Positions 40,701 through 44,593 of a DNA stretch of 64,000 bases are shown one piece after another. The translations under genes and the position numbers were made by a program. Under the pieces are notes generated by a model, which was given only the letters and a program-made list of their open reading frames with translations, ran no database searches and was not told the origin of the DNA. The DNA is taken from the NCBI GenBank assembly GCA_965243825.1, contig CBDEVT010000001.1:1178001-1242000 (forward strand). The letters are read 5' to 3'. Position 1 is the stretch's first letter; each line of letters begins with the position of its first letter. The DNA comes from JAJCYX01 sp965243825 (GTDB taxonomy: Bacteria > Chloroflexota > Dehalococcoidia > Lucifugimonadales > Lucifugimonadaceae).

Positions 40701-41978
40701 ATTCTGCTGACAGGTACGGACGTTGACGGCGACGCTCTGACCTTCGTGCCTTCTGCTCCTGCAAACGGCGGCCTGTCAGCGGTCACCCAGATAACGCCGA
40801 CCAGTGCCGAAGTTACCTACACACCAGATCTCAACTACAGTGGACCAGATTCATTCACGTTCACCGTGTTCGATGGTGAGTTCACGAACCCAGCGGCCAT
40901 CGTGACAATCGACGTTGGTGCAGAGAACGATCCTCCAGTGTTCACCACGACTGGGCCATTCTCGATACCTGAAAACTCAGCAGTTGGTACTCCGGTTGGG
41001 ACCGTATCGGCAACGGACGCCGACGTACCAGCGGACACGCTGACGTTCTCGGAGGTACCGGGAGGCACTGGTGAGACGGTATTCAATATCGATTCGATAA
41101 GCGGTCTTGTAACGGTTGAGGATTCCGGGGCGCTCGATTTCGAGACAACACCATCGCTCTCTTATGACATCCAGGTCTCTGACGGCACCGTAAGCGTCCC
41201 GACCACGGTGATCGTTGATCTGTCAGATGTTGGCGGCATCAATGGCTCCGTAGACGTGCAGATTGCTGCCTCCGCCGACGACGCGTTCGATGACCCGGCC
41301 CCACACTGGCCCGGCTACAGCCATATACAAACGACTAACTACGCTGGCAATCCTGGCAGCTCAGGCCCTGCTACCGCTGGCTACAGGTTCACCGGTCTGG
41401 AGATACCGGCTGGCGCTACCATTACGAACGCCTACGTTGAGTTCACTCAGTCTGGCTGGGGTTATGAGATCCCGACTGTCTTGACGTTGCAGTCTTCCGC
41501 TAGCCCGACGACGTTTGATTCGACTAACACCCCGTTGGACAGGCTTGGCCAGGCGACGAGCTTCTCACTCCAGTGGACGTGGGACCGCAAGAATCCTGGC
41601 ACCCAGCACCAGACACCGTCGATCGCAGCCGGTATACAGGAATTGATCGACACTTACGGCACCATCACCAGCGTGGTTGTGCTGGAAAGTGGAATTCCTG
41701 AAACCCCTAACGGTCAATACCACAACTGGACAACGTTCGACGGCAATCCGCTATCGGCAGCAAGGCTAATCGTCGAGTACACCGTAGATGGCGATCCCGG
41801 GCCTCTGTCTGCGACGACCGGTGGAGGTTCAAGTATTGCGCTTGATGGTGAATCCGGACATGACTCACCTGGTGCGGCTACAAACACGTCAGCACCTCTG
41901 CAGCGCACGCTACTATCGCGTCGGTCTCGATATACAAGCGGACGTGCTGGAGCCGCTGTTGCCGCTGAGGTTCTCTAG
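25734..41978 (+). CDS. Giant secreted cadherin-repeat protein with nested peptidase, deacetylase and glycosidase domains
   Basis: 5,414 residues from GTG 25734, with a signal peptide at ~1-28 (hydrophobic run ending VSGQS). Order: beta domain A (~32-212); three Cys-containing Ig/FN3-like repeats (~213-512); beta domain B (~516-699); 14 cadherin-like repeats plus one tandem-95 repeat (~1306-1400); a 15th cadherin repeat split by cassette 1 (~2276-3187); two more repeats; the 18th split by a GH5-type cassette (~3478-3780); ten more cadherin repeats with three tandem-95 repeats; beta domain C (~5171-5353); and a Ser/Gly/Arg tail. Repeats carry PENS, DxD and NDNAPVF calcium-binding motifs. No LPXTG motif, transmembrane anchor or recognised sorting domain is seen. 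It is probably an extracellular adhesin-enzyme acting on polysaccharide or cell wall; role inferred. The start lacks a Shine-Dalgarno. Confidence 0.9.
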   Translation: MVKTALRGIPAVAALAFFLAAGLTSVSGQSTEIVSQVAASTDDAYDDPDPWWPGYSDTATATFIGTPSESGPVTSGFRFTGLGIPEFANILSAHVEFNQSGWGWEIPTTLSFESAGDPATFSSSDSPLDRTANLTDFNLEWTWDRQSPGSWHETPSLAAGIQELVDDFGGIDTAVLLETGLPDGVQGQYHNWVTFDGDPTRAPILRITWEQGSDTAPPEVLSHDPVGDLPEGTTAATINVQTDESAVCRYDTTAGIDYQLMTGVFDVTGTASHSFDLSGLITGIQYNYFVRCEDVAGNPTTTDYLITFRVLGADVFVPISSNGQPTGTLPSETSQTDLQLDTDENAICRYSSVPGEDFTSALMTDFVTTGGRSHSTLLTGLTGDTDYDFYVRCQDSFGNTQTTDFVISFSVAPDTTAPIISSPSPTGLLPAGTTAATLEVSTHETATCRVDVSPGTSFASMSGFATTGGTTHQTPVGPLVDGGDYAYYVKCEDAAANQTVDFEILFSVAVPGPVSAWLNIAQSSDDGYEDPDSWPNTNFTSGGIYAGQPGSGAEGSDTAVVGGWRWQGVDIPENAIILDVYVEFTQNGWGFSTPTLLSFQDELAPATFSGASSPYDRWASRVQYEKAWTWVRQSPGSVINSPSLRIGVQQLVNNNAGATDIVLLENGSPTTPGEHHSWTSFDNDPALAARLYVEYLDPSIGVLSVPENSLAGTIVGSIGSTVSDDALEGLTYAEKAGGLGETTFTVDPATGEITVEDPANLDFELNEQMVYEVELSDSANTVTVPVLINLINLDEGGPIVTDSGPFSVPENSAPGTSVDTVVASDPDLEPISFTEIAGGAGESDFEIDSITGEITVQDSVNFDRELNEFLDYDIEVTDGTNPVLLTVRIDLTGVNEFVPVIVSAGPFTIDEHLANGLSVGSVVVTDDDLPQELLTFTEAAGGAGETIFSIDSTTGEITVEDDTVIDFEVAETFFYDVEVSDGLNTVPQTVQIDLLPVNEFTPVFDVTGPFSITENSPVGAVVGLVEVSDADSPGDLLTIAEVAAGSGAGVFDIDSSTGEITVQDPANLDFESASQVEFDVEVSDGTFTTQTTIIIELLPLDDNLPVFDPVGPVAINENSPVGTSVVQVSATDADLPGDTLQFTEQAGGAGESVFQIDPNTGLITIEDPATLDRETVDSVVYDIQVSDGTSIVTLSVSIDLLPINEFPPIFTASGPFDVDEHSPIGTAVDTAAATDDDLPAETLTFSEISGGAGEATFAIDPVSGAITVENPAMLDTETNPTLTYDIQVSDGTFDVPVTVTINITDINETPVADGQAVVTDEDVPLFIVLTGSDIDGDTLTFIPADPPNGTVTDITQLTPTSAQVTYTPDPFYNGPDSFIFTVFDGELTSTAATVSITVNGSNSTPPYFTGTGPFSVAENAILGTSAGAVVAEDDDVPADTLIYSEIAGGAGEDTFAIDPVTGAITVEDPSALDFETVSSLTYEVQVFDGTFDVSTTVTIDITPVNDNAPVFTVSGPFSAPENSINGTPIDSVAANDDDLPGDVLVFSEVAGGAGENSFEIDPVTGAITVEDPSVLDYETVTSLTYDIQVSDGLFDVPTTVTIDITPLNDNAPVFTASGPFTLPENSPATTLVGTVEATDNDLPPDTLTFSEIPGGAGEATFAIDPVTGEITVENPGALDYETTPFLTYDIQVSDGASDVPVTVTIDLTPLNDNAPVFIASGPYSVDENSTAGTNVGTVIATDDDLPAETLAFSEIAGGAGETTFAIDPVTGQITVEDPTALDSETDAFLAYDIEVSDGGFTTPITVTININPLNEFAPVFTESGPFSIPENSVATTAVGTVTASDGDLPLETLSFSEVSGGAGEATFAIDPVTGEITVEDPTTLDYETVTSLLYDIEVSDGLSNVPTTVNVNLTSVNDNVPTFTASGPFDLPENSPADTPVGSVAATDADLPTETLIFSEVAGGSGELTFAIDSSGNITVEDPAALDTEIETSLVYAVQVFDGENTVVTFLLINLIGVQDNIPVWTFGGVLNVAENSPNGTSVGVATATDADVNPADTLTFTEVAGGAGENVFDIDPVTGLVSVQILDGTLLDAESVPSFDYDIEVTDGTTTVGITASIVLIGVNEFPPAFVSTGPFEVIENSPVGSLVDTVVATDPDLPEETLIYSEVPGGAGETVFNIDALTGEISVEDSSVLDRETISFVNYEVQVTDGLTAVTRTFTINLLGENDHAPIIVDSGPFNVDEGAPIGTSVGVIDVNDIDVPLDNISFSEIVSGSSSWPLQIDLAIGESADFVRSNGTTRTIKLLDYQIIIPNHLVEATVEVTGGGRTEQHTMQVTFAGTPVVVNGLRIYAYAWKEANDGGFEPVGQQGDFPLTEGKDIGFAVNDAAFSLFPDMDDFVYPLETAFHEGEYLQTWLDPDGWAHSGFDLGVHGNVPVLAPMDGYVWYQYYAGQGQLWITENNQQYGGGACRIFTHIESQSQLLPQGSFVTKGTPLNATVDILSSGNYYDHYHAGSCGTNDFGSWLFYGEVWNNQHQTDYPAPRYWLGLGAYNGDLNTDQIALDESGDLPVGFAPQVGDLDLAGSQSWVLTDNFVNSTIRVGEVLSDAPFSGYSDRLGEDSVGYMATYIFSPEDYTGTQTVHLKFGANHGARVWLNDGLIHDATEARYFTYDPNLESPIEIDKYDYVLELQPGWNTLVIKTSHGSRNRTAWLVSPKIGDSAGNAIPGIYFSTRDIGLTTTPVSGGSVQLNWSAQDFHGVHVDSYLIDVATDPGFTEILQSNLPVGDVSTYTMAGLADGVTYYFRVKPYNRFDLGGTAYLQHSDMAVAVAAGIESVPISQSTPGDIEPDKTPVFLVLGSDDNHQANGINWFVDELLAGRTNPAGAGNPATFDGQPARMSFYIMGELENRGNNVANAIRDAYDQGHELGNHAYLGFDGNLGSQAEWLDSLSRTNDFLTRPVGGDGTMVTSPGGQQVLATGIGMPLDEIYGFRTPLDQYNDDLFPVLSQMGFLYHSSSAQGHSSQSIDGSTDLYWPGTLESGIPYATAQSGTDPIPSTPGLWELAQNWMKRPASLGGQDLLYCDKDWFSAYDDDPPEVMADNIIEILKHNLDLHIAGNRTPLHLCLHSQEWDMQDWQSGDRSPTVLAKQRILTEFLDYALSQPDVRVVRQKDVIDWVRNPVPLDTVEQPELSPFSINASTGEITVRDNAELDYETGSSPFSYVIQVFDGLNVVPVTVTIDLNPINDNAPIFDPVGPFSIAEDALLGAVVGSVSATDADLPADTLTFSEIAGGAGETIFAIDPISGQITLEDPSALDFDTAPVLTYDIQVSDGVPGAEGTFDIPITLTIDVLDTNDNPPVFTDTGPYTVPENSPVGTPVGTVVATDADALPVLTYSEIPGGSGEDVFAIDPVTGAITVQDAAELDIEKTPSFAYDIQVSDGLFDTPATVTVDLSGENDNAPVFVLPGPVTVAENAAPGSVVFAPQSSSALEWLSADGNRIVNESGETVVLRGVNLENREWLWDIGIDSINYELEAIPEAIKVWGGNVILLAFASGPVNRGEADYLAQLDRLTAAIADAGAYALLVYRYPEPNTVPQPGMPDQAAEDAIATLAARYSTNPAVLYGLQVEPDSSSAADWVTDLLPRFTTMVDAIRANNPNSLVFVPGSNWSKYVFEAIDNPVPRSNIVYKTHTYDPWSVIQSDYRLDEVAQLYPILIGEFGTGAVMTQSDVDSLLGWAETNGISWTAWLFNDAGAPTLLDDRSTFTPTAPYGDSIKARLQEFAGRLAVDIDVPGDLLTYTEIAGGAGELTFAIDPLTGEITVQNPTELDYETTTSLTYDIQVSDGLNDVPFTVIVNLLPVDDFAPVFTVTGPFSVDENSVASTTVGTVVATDDDLPGDTLTYSETSGGAGEATFAIDPVTGEITVEDPAALDAETTASLTYDVQVSDGVTDVQTSITIDINPISEFAPVFAVTGPFSVPENSIAGTAVGSVTATDDDAPGDTLTFTEVAGGAGEGTFDIDASGNITVEDPTPLDFETTTSLTYDVQVSDGTFDVPVTVTIDITPVNDNAPVFTVSGPFSLPENSPATTSVGTVTATDDDLPLPGDTLTFTEIAAGAGHETFAVDPATGEITVEDPTLLDYETVTSMSYDIQVSDGTFDVPVTVTVDLTPLDDNAPVFTVTGPFNVDENSVAGTAVGAVVATDDDLPGDTLTYTEVAGGAGEGTFAIDAAGNITVEDPAALDREFTDFLTYDVQVSDGVTDVQTTVTININPISEFAPVFTITGPFSVPENSATGTPIGTVTATDDDAPGDLLTITEVSGGAGEQIFSIDASGNITVQNPASLDYETTTSFTYDIQVSDGVFDVPVTVTIDITDVNEPPSAIAQEVTASENTPLVILLTGFDIDADALTFLPAAPAVGTLSAVTQTTPDSAEVTYTPGLDYIGPDSFTFTVSDGEFTSDAATVTVTVVAADSTPPYFTGTGPFSVLENSTAGTTVGSVSAADDDLPADTLTFTEIAAGAGHDTFAIDPVTGEITVQNPTLLDYETSTSLTYDIQVSDGTFDVPATVTIDITPVNDIAPVFTVSGPFAVDENSISGTSVGTVAATDGDLPLPADTLTFTEIAGGAGESTFAIDPVTGEITVENPAALDYETSTSLTYDIQVSDADFDVPVTVTVNVNDINEAPEADAQGVSTGEDTPLLILLTGSDVDGDALTFVPSDPANGSLSSVTQITPTSAEVTYTPDLNYSGPDSFTFTVFDGEFTSTAATVSISVGSENDPPEFTVTGPFSIDENSIAGTTVGTVEAKDADLPPDTLTFTEVSGGAGEDDFNIDPVTGEITVEDPLALDFETTSSLTYDIQVSDGAFDVPTTVTININALNDNLPVFGSTGPFSVDENSPAGTSVGTVTATDDEVPPDTLTFSEVAGGAGEFAFAIDPVTGEITVEDPAALDAETAASLTYDIQVSDGTFDVPASITVDINDVNEAPVANGQAVSTNEDAPLLILLTGTDVDGDALTFVPSAPANGGLSAVTQITPTSAEVTYTPDLNYSGPDSFTFTVFDGEFTNPAAIVTIDVGAENDPPVFTTTGPFSIPENSAVGTPVGTVSATDADVPADTLTFSEVPGGTGETVFNIDSISGLVTVEDSGALDFETTPSLSYDIQVSDGTVSVPTTVIVDLSDVGGINGSVDVQIAASADDAFDDPAPHWPGYSHIQTTNYAGNPGSSGPATAGYRFTGLEIPAGATITNAYVEFTQSGWGYEIPTVLTLQSSASPTTFDSTNTPLDRLGQATSFSLQWTWDRKNPGTQHQTPSIAAGIQELIDTYGTITSVVVLESGIPETPNGQYHNWTTFDGNPLSAARLIVEYTVDGDPGPLSATTGGGSSIALDGESGHDSPGAATNTSAPLQRTLLSRRSRYTSGRAGAAVAAEVL
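25828..26367 (+). repeat. Beta domain copy A in the giant protein
   Basis: First of three ~180-residue copies. Shared signatures are an opening 'AxSxDDAYDDPDPxWPG', 'GFRFTGLGIPEFANI', a 'EFNQSGWGWEIPTTL' strand, 'TWDRQSPGSWHETPSL' and a closing 'YHNWVTFDGDPTRAPIL'. The pattern resembles the bacterial extracellular domain in which IPxGATI...AYVEF, QTPDLSxIVQE and SYDGxPxxAPxLxIxY recur (DNRLRE-like beta sandwich). Its ligand is unknown. Confidence 0.7.
27280..27830 (+). repeat. Beta domain copy B in the giant protein
   Basis: Second copy, with SSDDGYEDPDSWP, VDIPENAIILDVYVEFTQNG, TWVRQSPGSVINSPSL and HHSWTSFDNDPALAARL. It is the most divergent of the three and separates the Ig/FN3-like repeats from the cadherin array. 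Confidence 0.7.
32560..35295 (+). other. Nested cassette 1: M23 peptidase, beta sandwich, FN3 and polysaccharide deacetylase domains
   Basis: The cassette interrupts the 15th cadherin repeat exactly between its FSEI(V)SG strand and its FSINASTGEITV strand. In order: a ~120-residue beta region; an M23-like domain with HSGFD (His2423, Asp2427) and HYH (His2509, His2511) zinc ligands and the VLAPMDGYVWY segment; a carbohydrate-binding-like beta sandwich (~2563-2716); an FN3 domain (~2733-2836); and a NodB-type polysaccharide deacetylase (~2846-3176). The deacetylase has GSDD (Asp2857/2858), GHELGNH (His2922, His2927), RTP (Arg2988) and LCLH (His3122). The second His of the usual H-x3-H pair is not evident after His2927, so activity needs testing. 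Confidence 0.75.
36166..37072 (+). other. Nested cassette 2: GH5-type glycoside hydrolase domain
   Basis: About 300 residues inserted in the 18th cadherin repeat, between AENAAPGSVVF and the continuing VDIDVPGDLLTYTEIAGG. The cassette opens with LSADGNRIVNESGETVVLRG followed by VNLEN, the usual start of GH5 cellulase/mannanase domains. Glu3622 in LQVEPDSSS corresponds to the acid/base Glu of the GH5 NEP motif, with Val in place of Asn. Glu3711 in LIGEFGTGA is the likely nucleophile, and THTYDPW supplies the active-site His/Tyr. Substrate is probably a beta-glycan. Confidence 0.72.
41245..41790 (+). repeat. Beta domain copy C in the giant protein
   Basis: Third copy, much closer to copy A than to copy B: SADDAFDDPAPHWPGYS, GYRFTGLEIPAGATITNAY, FTQSGWGYEIPTVLTL, WTWDRKNPGTQHQTPSI and YHNWTTFDGNPLSAARL. 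It closes the repeat array and leaves only a ~60-residue low-complexity tail. Confidence 0.7.
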
Positions 41979-42027
41979 ACGGACCTTCTAAACCCGGTGA
42001 GTAGTGCCCTCGAGTCACGCCGGGCGC

Positions 42028-42064
42028 GATCTCAGGCTGGCGTCAGTTGAGATTGAGCCTTTTT
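42028..42064 (+). terminator. Candidate rho-independent terminator after the giant gene
   Basis: AGGCT (42034-42038) pairs with AGCCT (42056-42060), directly followed by TTTT. A competing ATCTCA/TGAGAT hairpin overlaps it. The stem is only 5 bp, so support is modest. Confidence 0.35.
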
Positions 42065-42136
42065 GACCTGCACGCTCCGAAAACATCCCTTAAGGTAGCC
42101 CAAACATTCGATCAACGCCTCAACGGAGTCAGCACG

Positions 42137-42850
42137 ATGCAACAGCAAGCCACAAGCAGAGTCGCCAGCGAGATCCCAACACCCGTTGTAAATCCTAATG
42201 GCCTGCAGTGGGCTGACGATGAGCTTTTCATCATGGACCAGGAGACGGACGACGTCGCCGTGGTCGATGACGAAGGGCATCAGCTACGCCGTTTCGAGAC
42301 TCCCACTGAAAACGGATCAGGCATCACGGTTGGTGGAGGCTATCTCTGGACGGCATCAAACGGCAATACGACTGCAAGGCCTTACAAACCCACCGACACT
42401 CACAAGAGCGCTGTACTACAACTCGATCTGGAGTCAGGCGACCTAGTTGCCCGTCATCTGATTGGCGAAACAGGCATCCACGGCATCGAGTGGGACCACG
42501 ACCGCGAGATGCTCTGGTACACGGCGACAGGCCCAAAAGAGATCGTGCTCGTTGACGCGCTGAACGGATTTAAAGAGCAAAAAAGGATCCCATGCCAGCT
42601 GGCAAGGCTCCATGGTCTGGCGATAGAGGACGATGGAATCTGGTGCGCACATACAACCGACAACGTGATCGTGCACTACAACATCGAGACCGGTGCTCAG
42701 CAGGACAGGATCGAGATGGGCCCGGAAGATCCATTCGTCCACGGCCTCACTATAAAAGATGGCACGCTGTGGTTCGCAGATGCCAATTTCGCGGGTAAGA
42801 ACCACACTGGTGTCCGCGGAAGGCCGGCTATCGGGACAATCTCCAGGTAG
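42137..42850 (+). CDS. Beta-propeller-like (SMP-30/NHL/Vgb-type) protein
   Basis: 237 residues from ATG 42137 (an in-frame start at 42047 is possible but unsupported). Repeating blades are visible: LQWADDELFIMDQETDDVAVV, ITVGGGYLWTASNGNT, GIEWDHDREMLWYTATGPKE, GLAIEDDGIWCAHTTDN and GLTIKDGTLWFADANFAG (all shown in part). This is the W/G-D-L-W blade rhythm of SMP-30/glutamine-cyclotransferase-like propellers. No signal peptide is visible, so it is probably cytoplasmic. Function unknown; a lactonase or ligand-sensing role is possible. Confidence 0.7.
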   Translation: MQQQATSRVASEIPTPVVNPNGLQWADDELFIMDQETDDVAVVDDEGHQLRRFETPTENGSGITVGGGYLWTASNGNTTARPYKPTDTHKSAVLQLDLESGDLVARHLIGETGIHGIEWDHDREMLWYTATGPKEIVLVDALNGFKEQKRIPCQLARLHGLAIEDDGIWCAHTTDNVIVHYNIETGAQQDRIEMGPEDPFVHGLTIKDGTLWFADANFAGKNHTGVRGRPAIGTISR

Positions 42851-43258
42851 CGAGGCATCAATGACCCAACTCGTACGCCGTACACATATAATGCACCGGC
42901 GATTTGTGCTTCCTGATCTGGAAGAATCAATTCTTTCGGAACGGAGCCGACAATCTCGGAGTCACCTGAGGTTTCGCAAGCTGGTTGATGAGATTAGTTG
43001 TTGACGTGGTGTGCCCGATTGATTTCGGGTCTCGGACTGGGGCGATAACTCGCTTTCGGTCCGCCTGATCGGGTGCCAGAAAAAGCAAATAAGGAAAAAT
43101 CTTCGTCTCCGCCCCCCGGCACGCTGAGACATTAGAGGCGCTTCAACAGAGAACTGGCGGTCTGTCGTTCACGGCTTAATTCACTCGTAATACGAGCACT
43201 TTACGCTGTATGACCGTCGAGCAACCTGGCGAAATCCGCTAAACGCTCAGCTAGCCAT
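42851..43258. other. Intergenic region upstream of the Pro/Thr-stalk lipoprotein gene
   Basis: 408 bases with no credible gene. It contains the folded element at 43011-43076 and an A-rich stretch (43078-43106) after it. A promoter could not be assigned with confidence. Confidence 0.4.
43011..43076 (+). ncRNA. Candidate structured leader RNA
   Basis: Three nested helices: P1 pairs 43011-43019 with 43068-43076 (9 bp, two G-U wobbles valid only on the plus strand). P2 pairs 43033-43037 with 43059-43063. P3 pairs 43042-43045 with 43050-43053 around a TAAC loop. It ends 182 bases before the plus-strand lipoprotein ATG. No known riboswitch core was recognised; function is unproven. Confidence 0.3.
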
Positions 43259-44521
43259 ATGTTCAGCCAAATATCCAGAAAAACCACTGTTCGTCACCGC
43301 TGGCTCGCGATCGCCGTCCCGTTGTTTCTGCTCGCTTTTGCCTGTTCTGGACCTGAACCAGATGAATTTCGTGACGGTTCTGGCGCGTCTGGGCTCGACC
43401 ATCTCACTCGTGTAGACGAAAACGGAGTTCCTATTGCCGGTTCGCTGGACTATCTGACAGTAGGCTCAAGACCACAGACCCCGTTGTACGTTCCATCTGT
43501 GGATTTAACACCTGCCAGCGGCAGCAACGGGCCCGCAACAGCACCTGAACGTGTTACGCCCCGCATTCCTTCAGTGCCGACGCCCACACCGCAGGAAGCA
43601 TCGGTTCCAGTTGTGCTGCCAGTGAGTACGCCAACTCCGATCAGCTTCTTTGGGGCGCCTTCTGAACCTCCGACGCCGATTCCATCGCCATCACCAACGC
43701 CGCCAATCTCAGTATCGGCACTGCCAACTCGAACTTCAGTCCTACCAGAGGCTACTTCGACCTCACCTGCGCCGACTGCCACAACTGGACCCATCAACAC
43801 ACCGGTGTCGCCTGTTACCGCCACCGCTATACCACAGGCAACATCAACCACCACCCCACCGCCAGTTCCGACCGCCACGACTATCATCATTGTTCCTGGC
43901 CCGACGGCGACTCCTCTGCCAACCACCACGCCAGTACCGACCGCGACGCCGTTACCGACAGCGACACCGCTACCGACGGCCACGCCTGTGCCAACCGCTA
44001 CGCCTTTGCCGACCGCCACACCACTACCAACCGCAACGCCGTTACCCACAGCGACGCCACTACCGACTTCCACTCCATTGCCAACGGCTACACCGCTACC
44101 CATTGCAACCCCGGTTCCGCCGATCCCAACTCCGACTGCAGTACCCGACCTGGAGGGCTGCGACGTAGGCTTCTGGAGGAAAAGTCACAGATTCGGCCTT
44201 TGGAATGGCTACGATCCCGACGACAGCTTCAACTCCACATTCGGGGTCGACTCTCCTTTTGATGGCACGCTGTTCGATGGTCTGAGACGCAAAGGAGGTG
44301 GAGAGAGGTCGCTCACCAAACATGCGGTGTCAGCGCTCCTGAACGCGGCAAGCCCACACATTTACTTCAAGTATTCACCAGCGGAAGTCATTTCGATGGT
44401 TCAGCGTGCTTATGCCGCAAATGAATTCGACGCTACCAAGAAGCTGCTCGAAGAAGAGAACAAACAGGGCTGCCCGGGCGGACTGGACGACCTTCTCGAC
44501 GACGAGGAAGAAGACGACTAG
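43259..44521 (+). CDS. Lipoprotein with Pro/Thr stalk and C-terminal Cys-bounded domain
   Basis: 420 residues. The signal ends in lipobox AFAC with Cys29. Residues ~85-290 are a Pro/Thr/Ser-rich stalk, ending in twelve TP(L/V)PTA hexapeptides. The C-terminal ~120 residues begin GCDVGFWRKSHRFGLWNGY, contain LTKHAVSALLNAASPHIYFKY and close near EENKQGCPGGLDDLL. They form a domain seen at the C-terminus of many bacterial surface proteins (GYWK/GFWR...LNAAS...GCP pattern), whose role is unknown. The acidic tail DDEEEDD is unusual. It probably holds a small domain away from the cell surface. Confidence 0.8.
   Translation: MFSQISRKTTVRHRWLAIAVPLFLLAFACSGPEPDEFRDGSGASGLDHLTRVDENGVPIAGSLDYLTVGSRPQTPLYVPSVDLTPASGSNGPATAPERVTPRIPSVPTPTPQEASVPVVLPVSTPTPISFFGAPSEPPTPIPSPSPTPPISVSALPTRTSVLPEATSTSPAPTATTGPINTPVSPVTATAIPQATSTTTPPPVPTATTIIIVPGPTATPLPTTTPVPTATPLPTATPLPTATPVPTATPLPTATPLPTATPLPTATPLPTSTPLPTATPLPIATPVPPIPTPTAVPDLEGCDVGFWRKSHRFGLWNGYDPDDSFNSTFGVDSPFDGTLFDGLRRKGGGERSLTKHAVSALLNAASPHIYFKYSPAEVISMVQRAYAANEFDATKKLLEEENKQGCPGGLDDLLDDEEEDD
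43910..44125 (+). repeat. Twelve tandem 18-bp (hexapeptide) repeats
   Basis: Twelve consecutive units coding TP(L/V)PTA and close variants (TPLPTT first, TPVPPI last). Codons for the same residues vary between units, so the peptide repeat appears to be maintained by selection rather than by very recent slippage. Confidence 0.85.
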
Positions 44522-44593
44522 CAGCGCCGCGTCTGGCAATCGGGCGTTCAGGCAATTAGCCTGCGTGAACGCTGGAAATATCCTGGCTAGGTC

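Larger units (their letters stand above)
27831..41232 (+). repeat. Array of 28 cadherin-like and 4 tandem-95-type repeats
   Basis: The basic unit is ~103 residues (~309 bp). It has the consensus order GPFSxPENSxxGTxVGTVxATDDDLPxDTLTFSE, GGAGExTFAIDPxTGEITVEDP, DxETxxSLTYDIQVSDG and a TIDIxPxNDNAPVF linker (fragments shown separately). Four units are instead the shorter 'EDxPLxILLTGxDxDGDALTF' plus 'VTYTPDxNYxGPDSFTFTVFDGE' type, at ~29650-29935, 38833-39115, 39740-40020 and 40642-40920. Units in the C-terminal half are more alike than those in the N-terminal third, suggesting recent internal duplication there. Confidence 0.85.

Noticed and set aside
27926..41086. Many 60-200-codon frames on the minus strand across the giant gene, rich in Ser, Val and Pro
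   Set aside because: They recur with the ~309-bp repeat period and are antisense shadows of the cadherin repeats; none has a ribosome site or independent family features.
27831..41232. CRISPR or satellite DNA
   Set aside because: The periodicity is ~309 bp and in frame throughout one coding sequence; there are no short identical repeats with unique spacers.
25641..43061. Shared CTTTCGGTC word in the leaders of the giant gene and the stalk lipoprotein
   Set aside because: Nine bases only (25641-25649 and 43053-43061), with different surrounding structure and distance to the start codons; consistent with chance.
43450..44103. 217-codon Gly/Val-rich minus-strand frame resembling a repeat protein
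   Set aside because: It is the antisense of the Pro/Thr hexapeptide stalk; its GSGVAVGNGVAV pattern is the reverse complement of TPLPTA codons.
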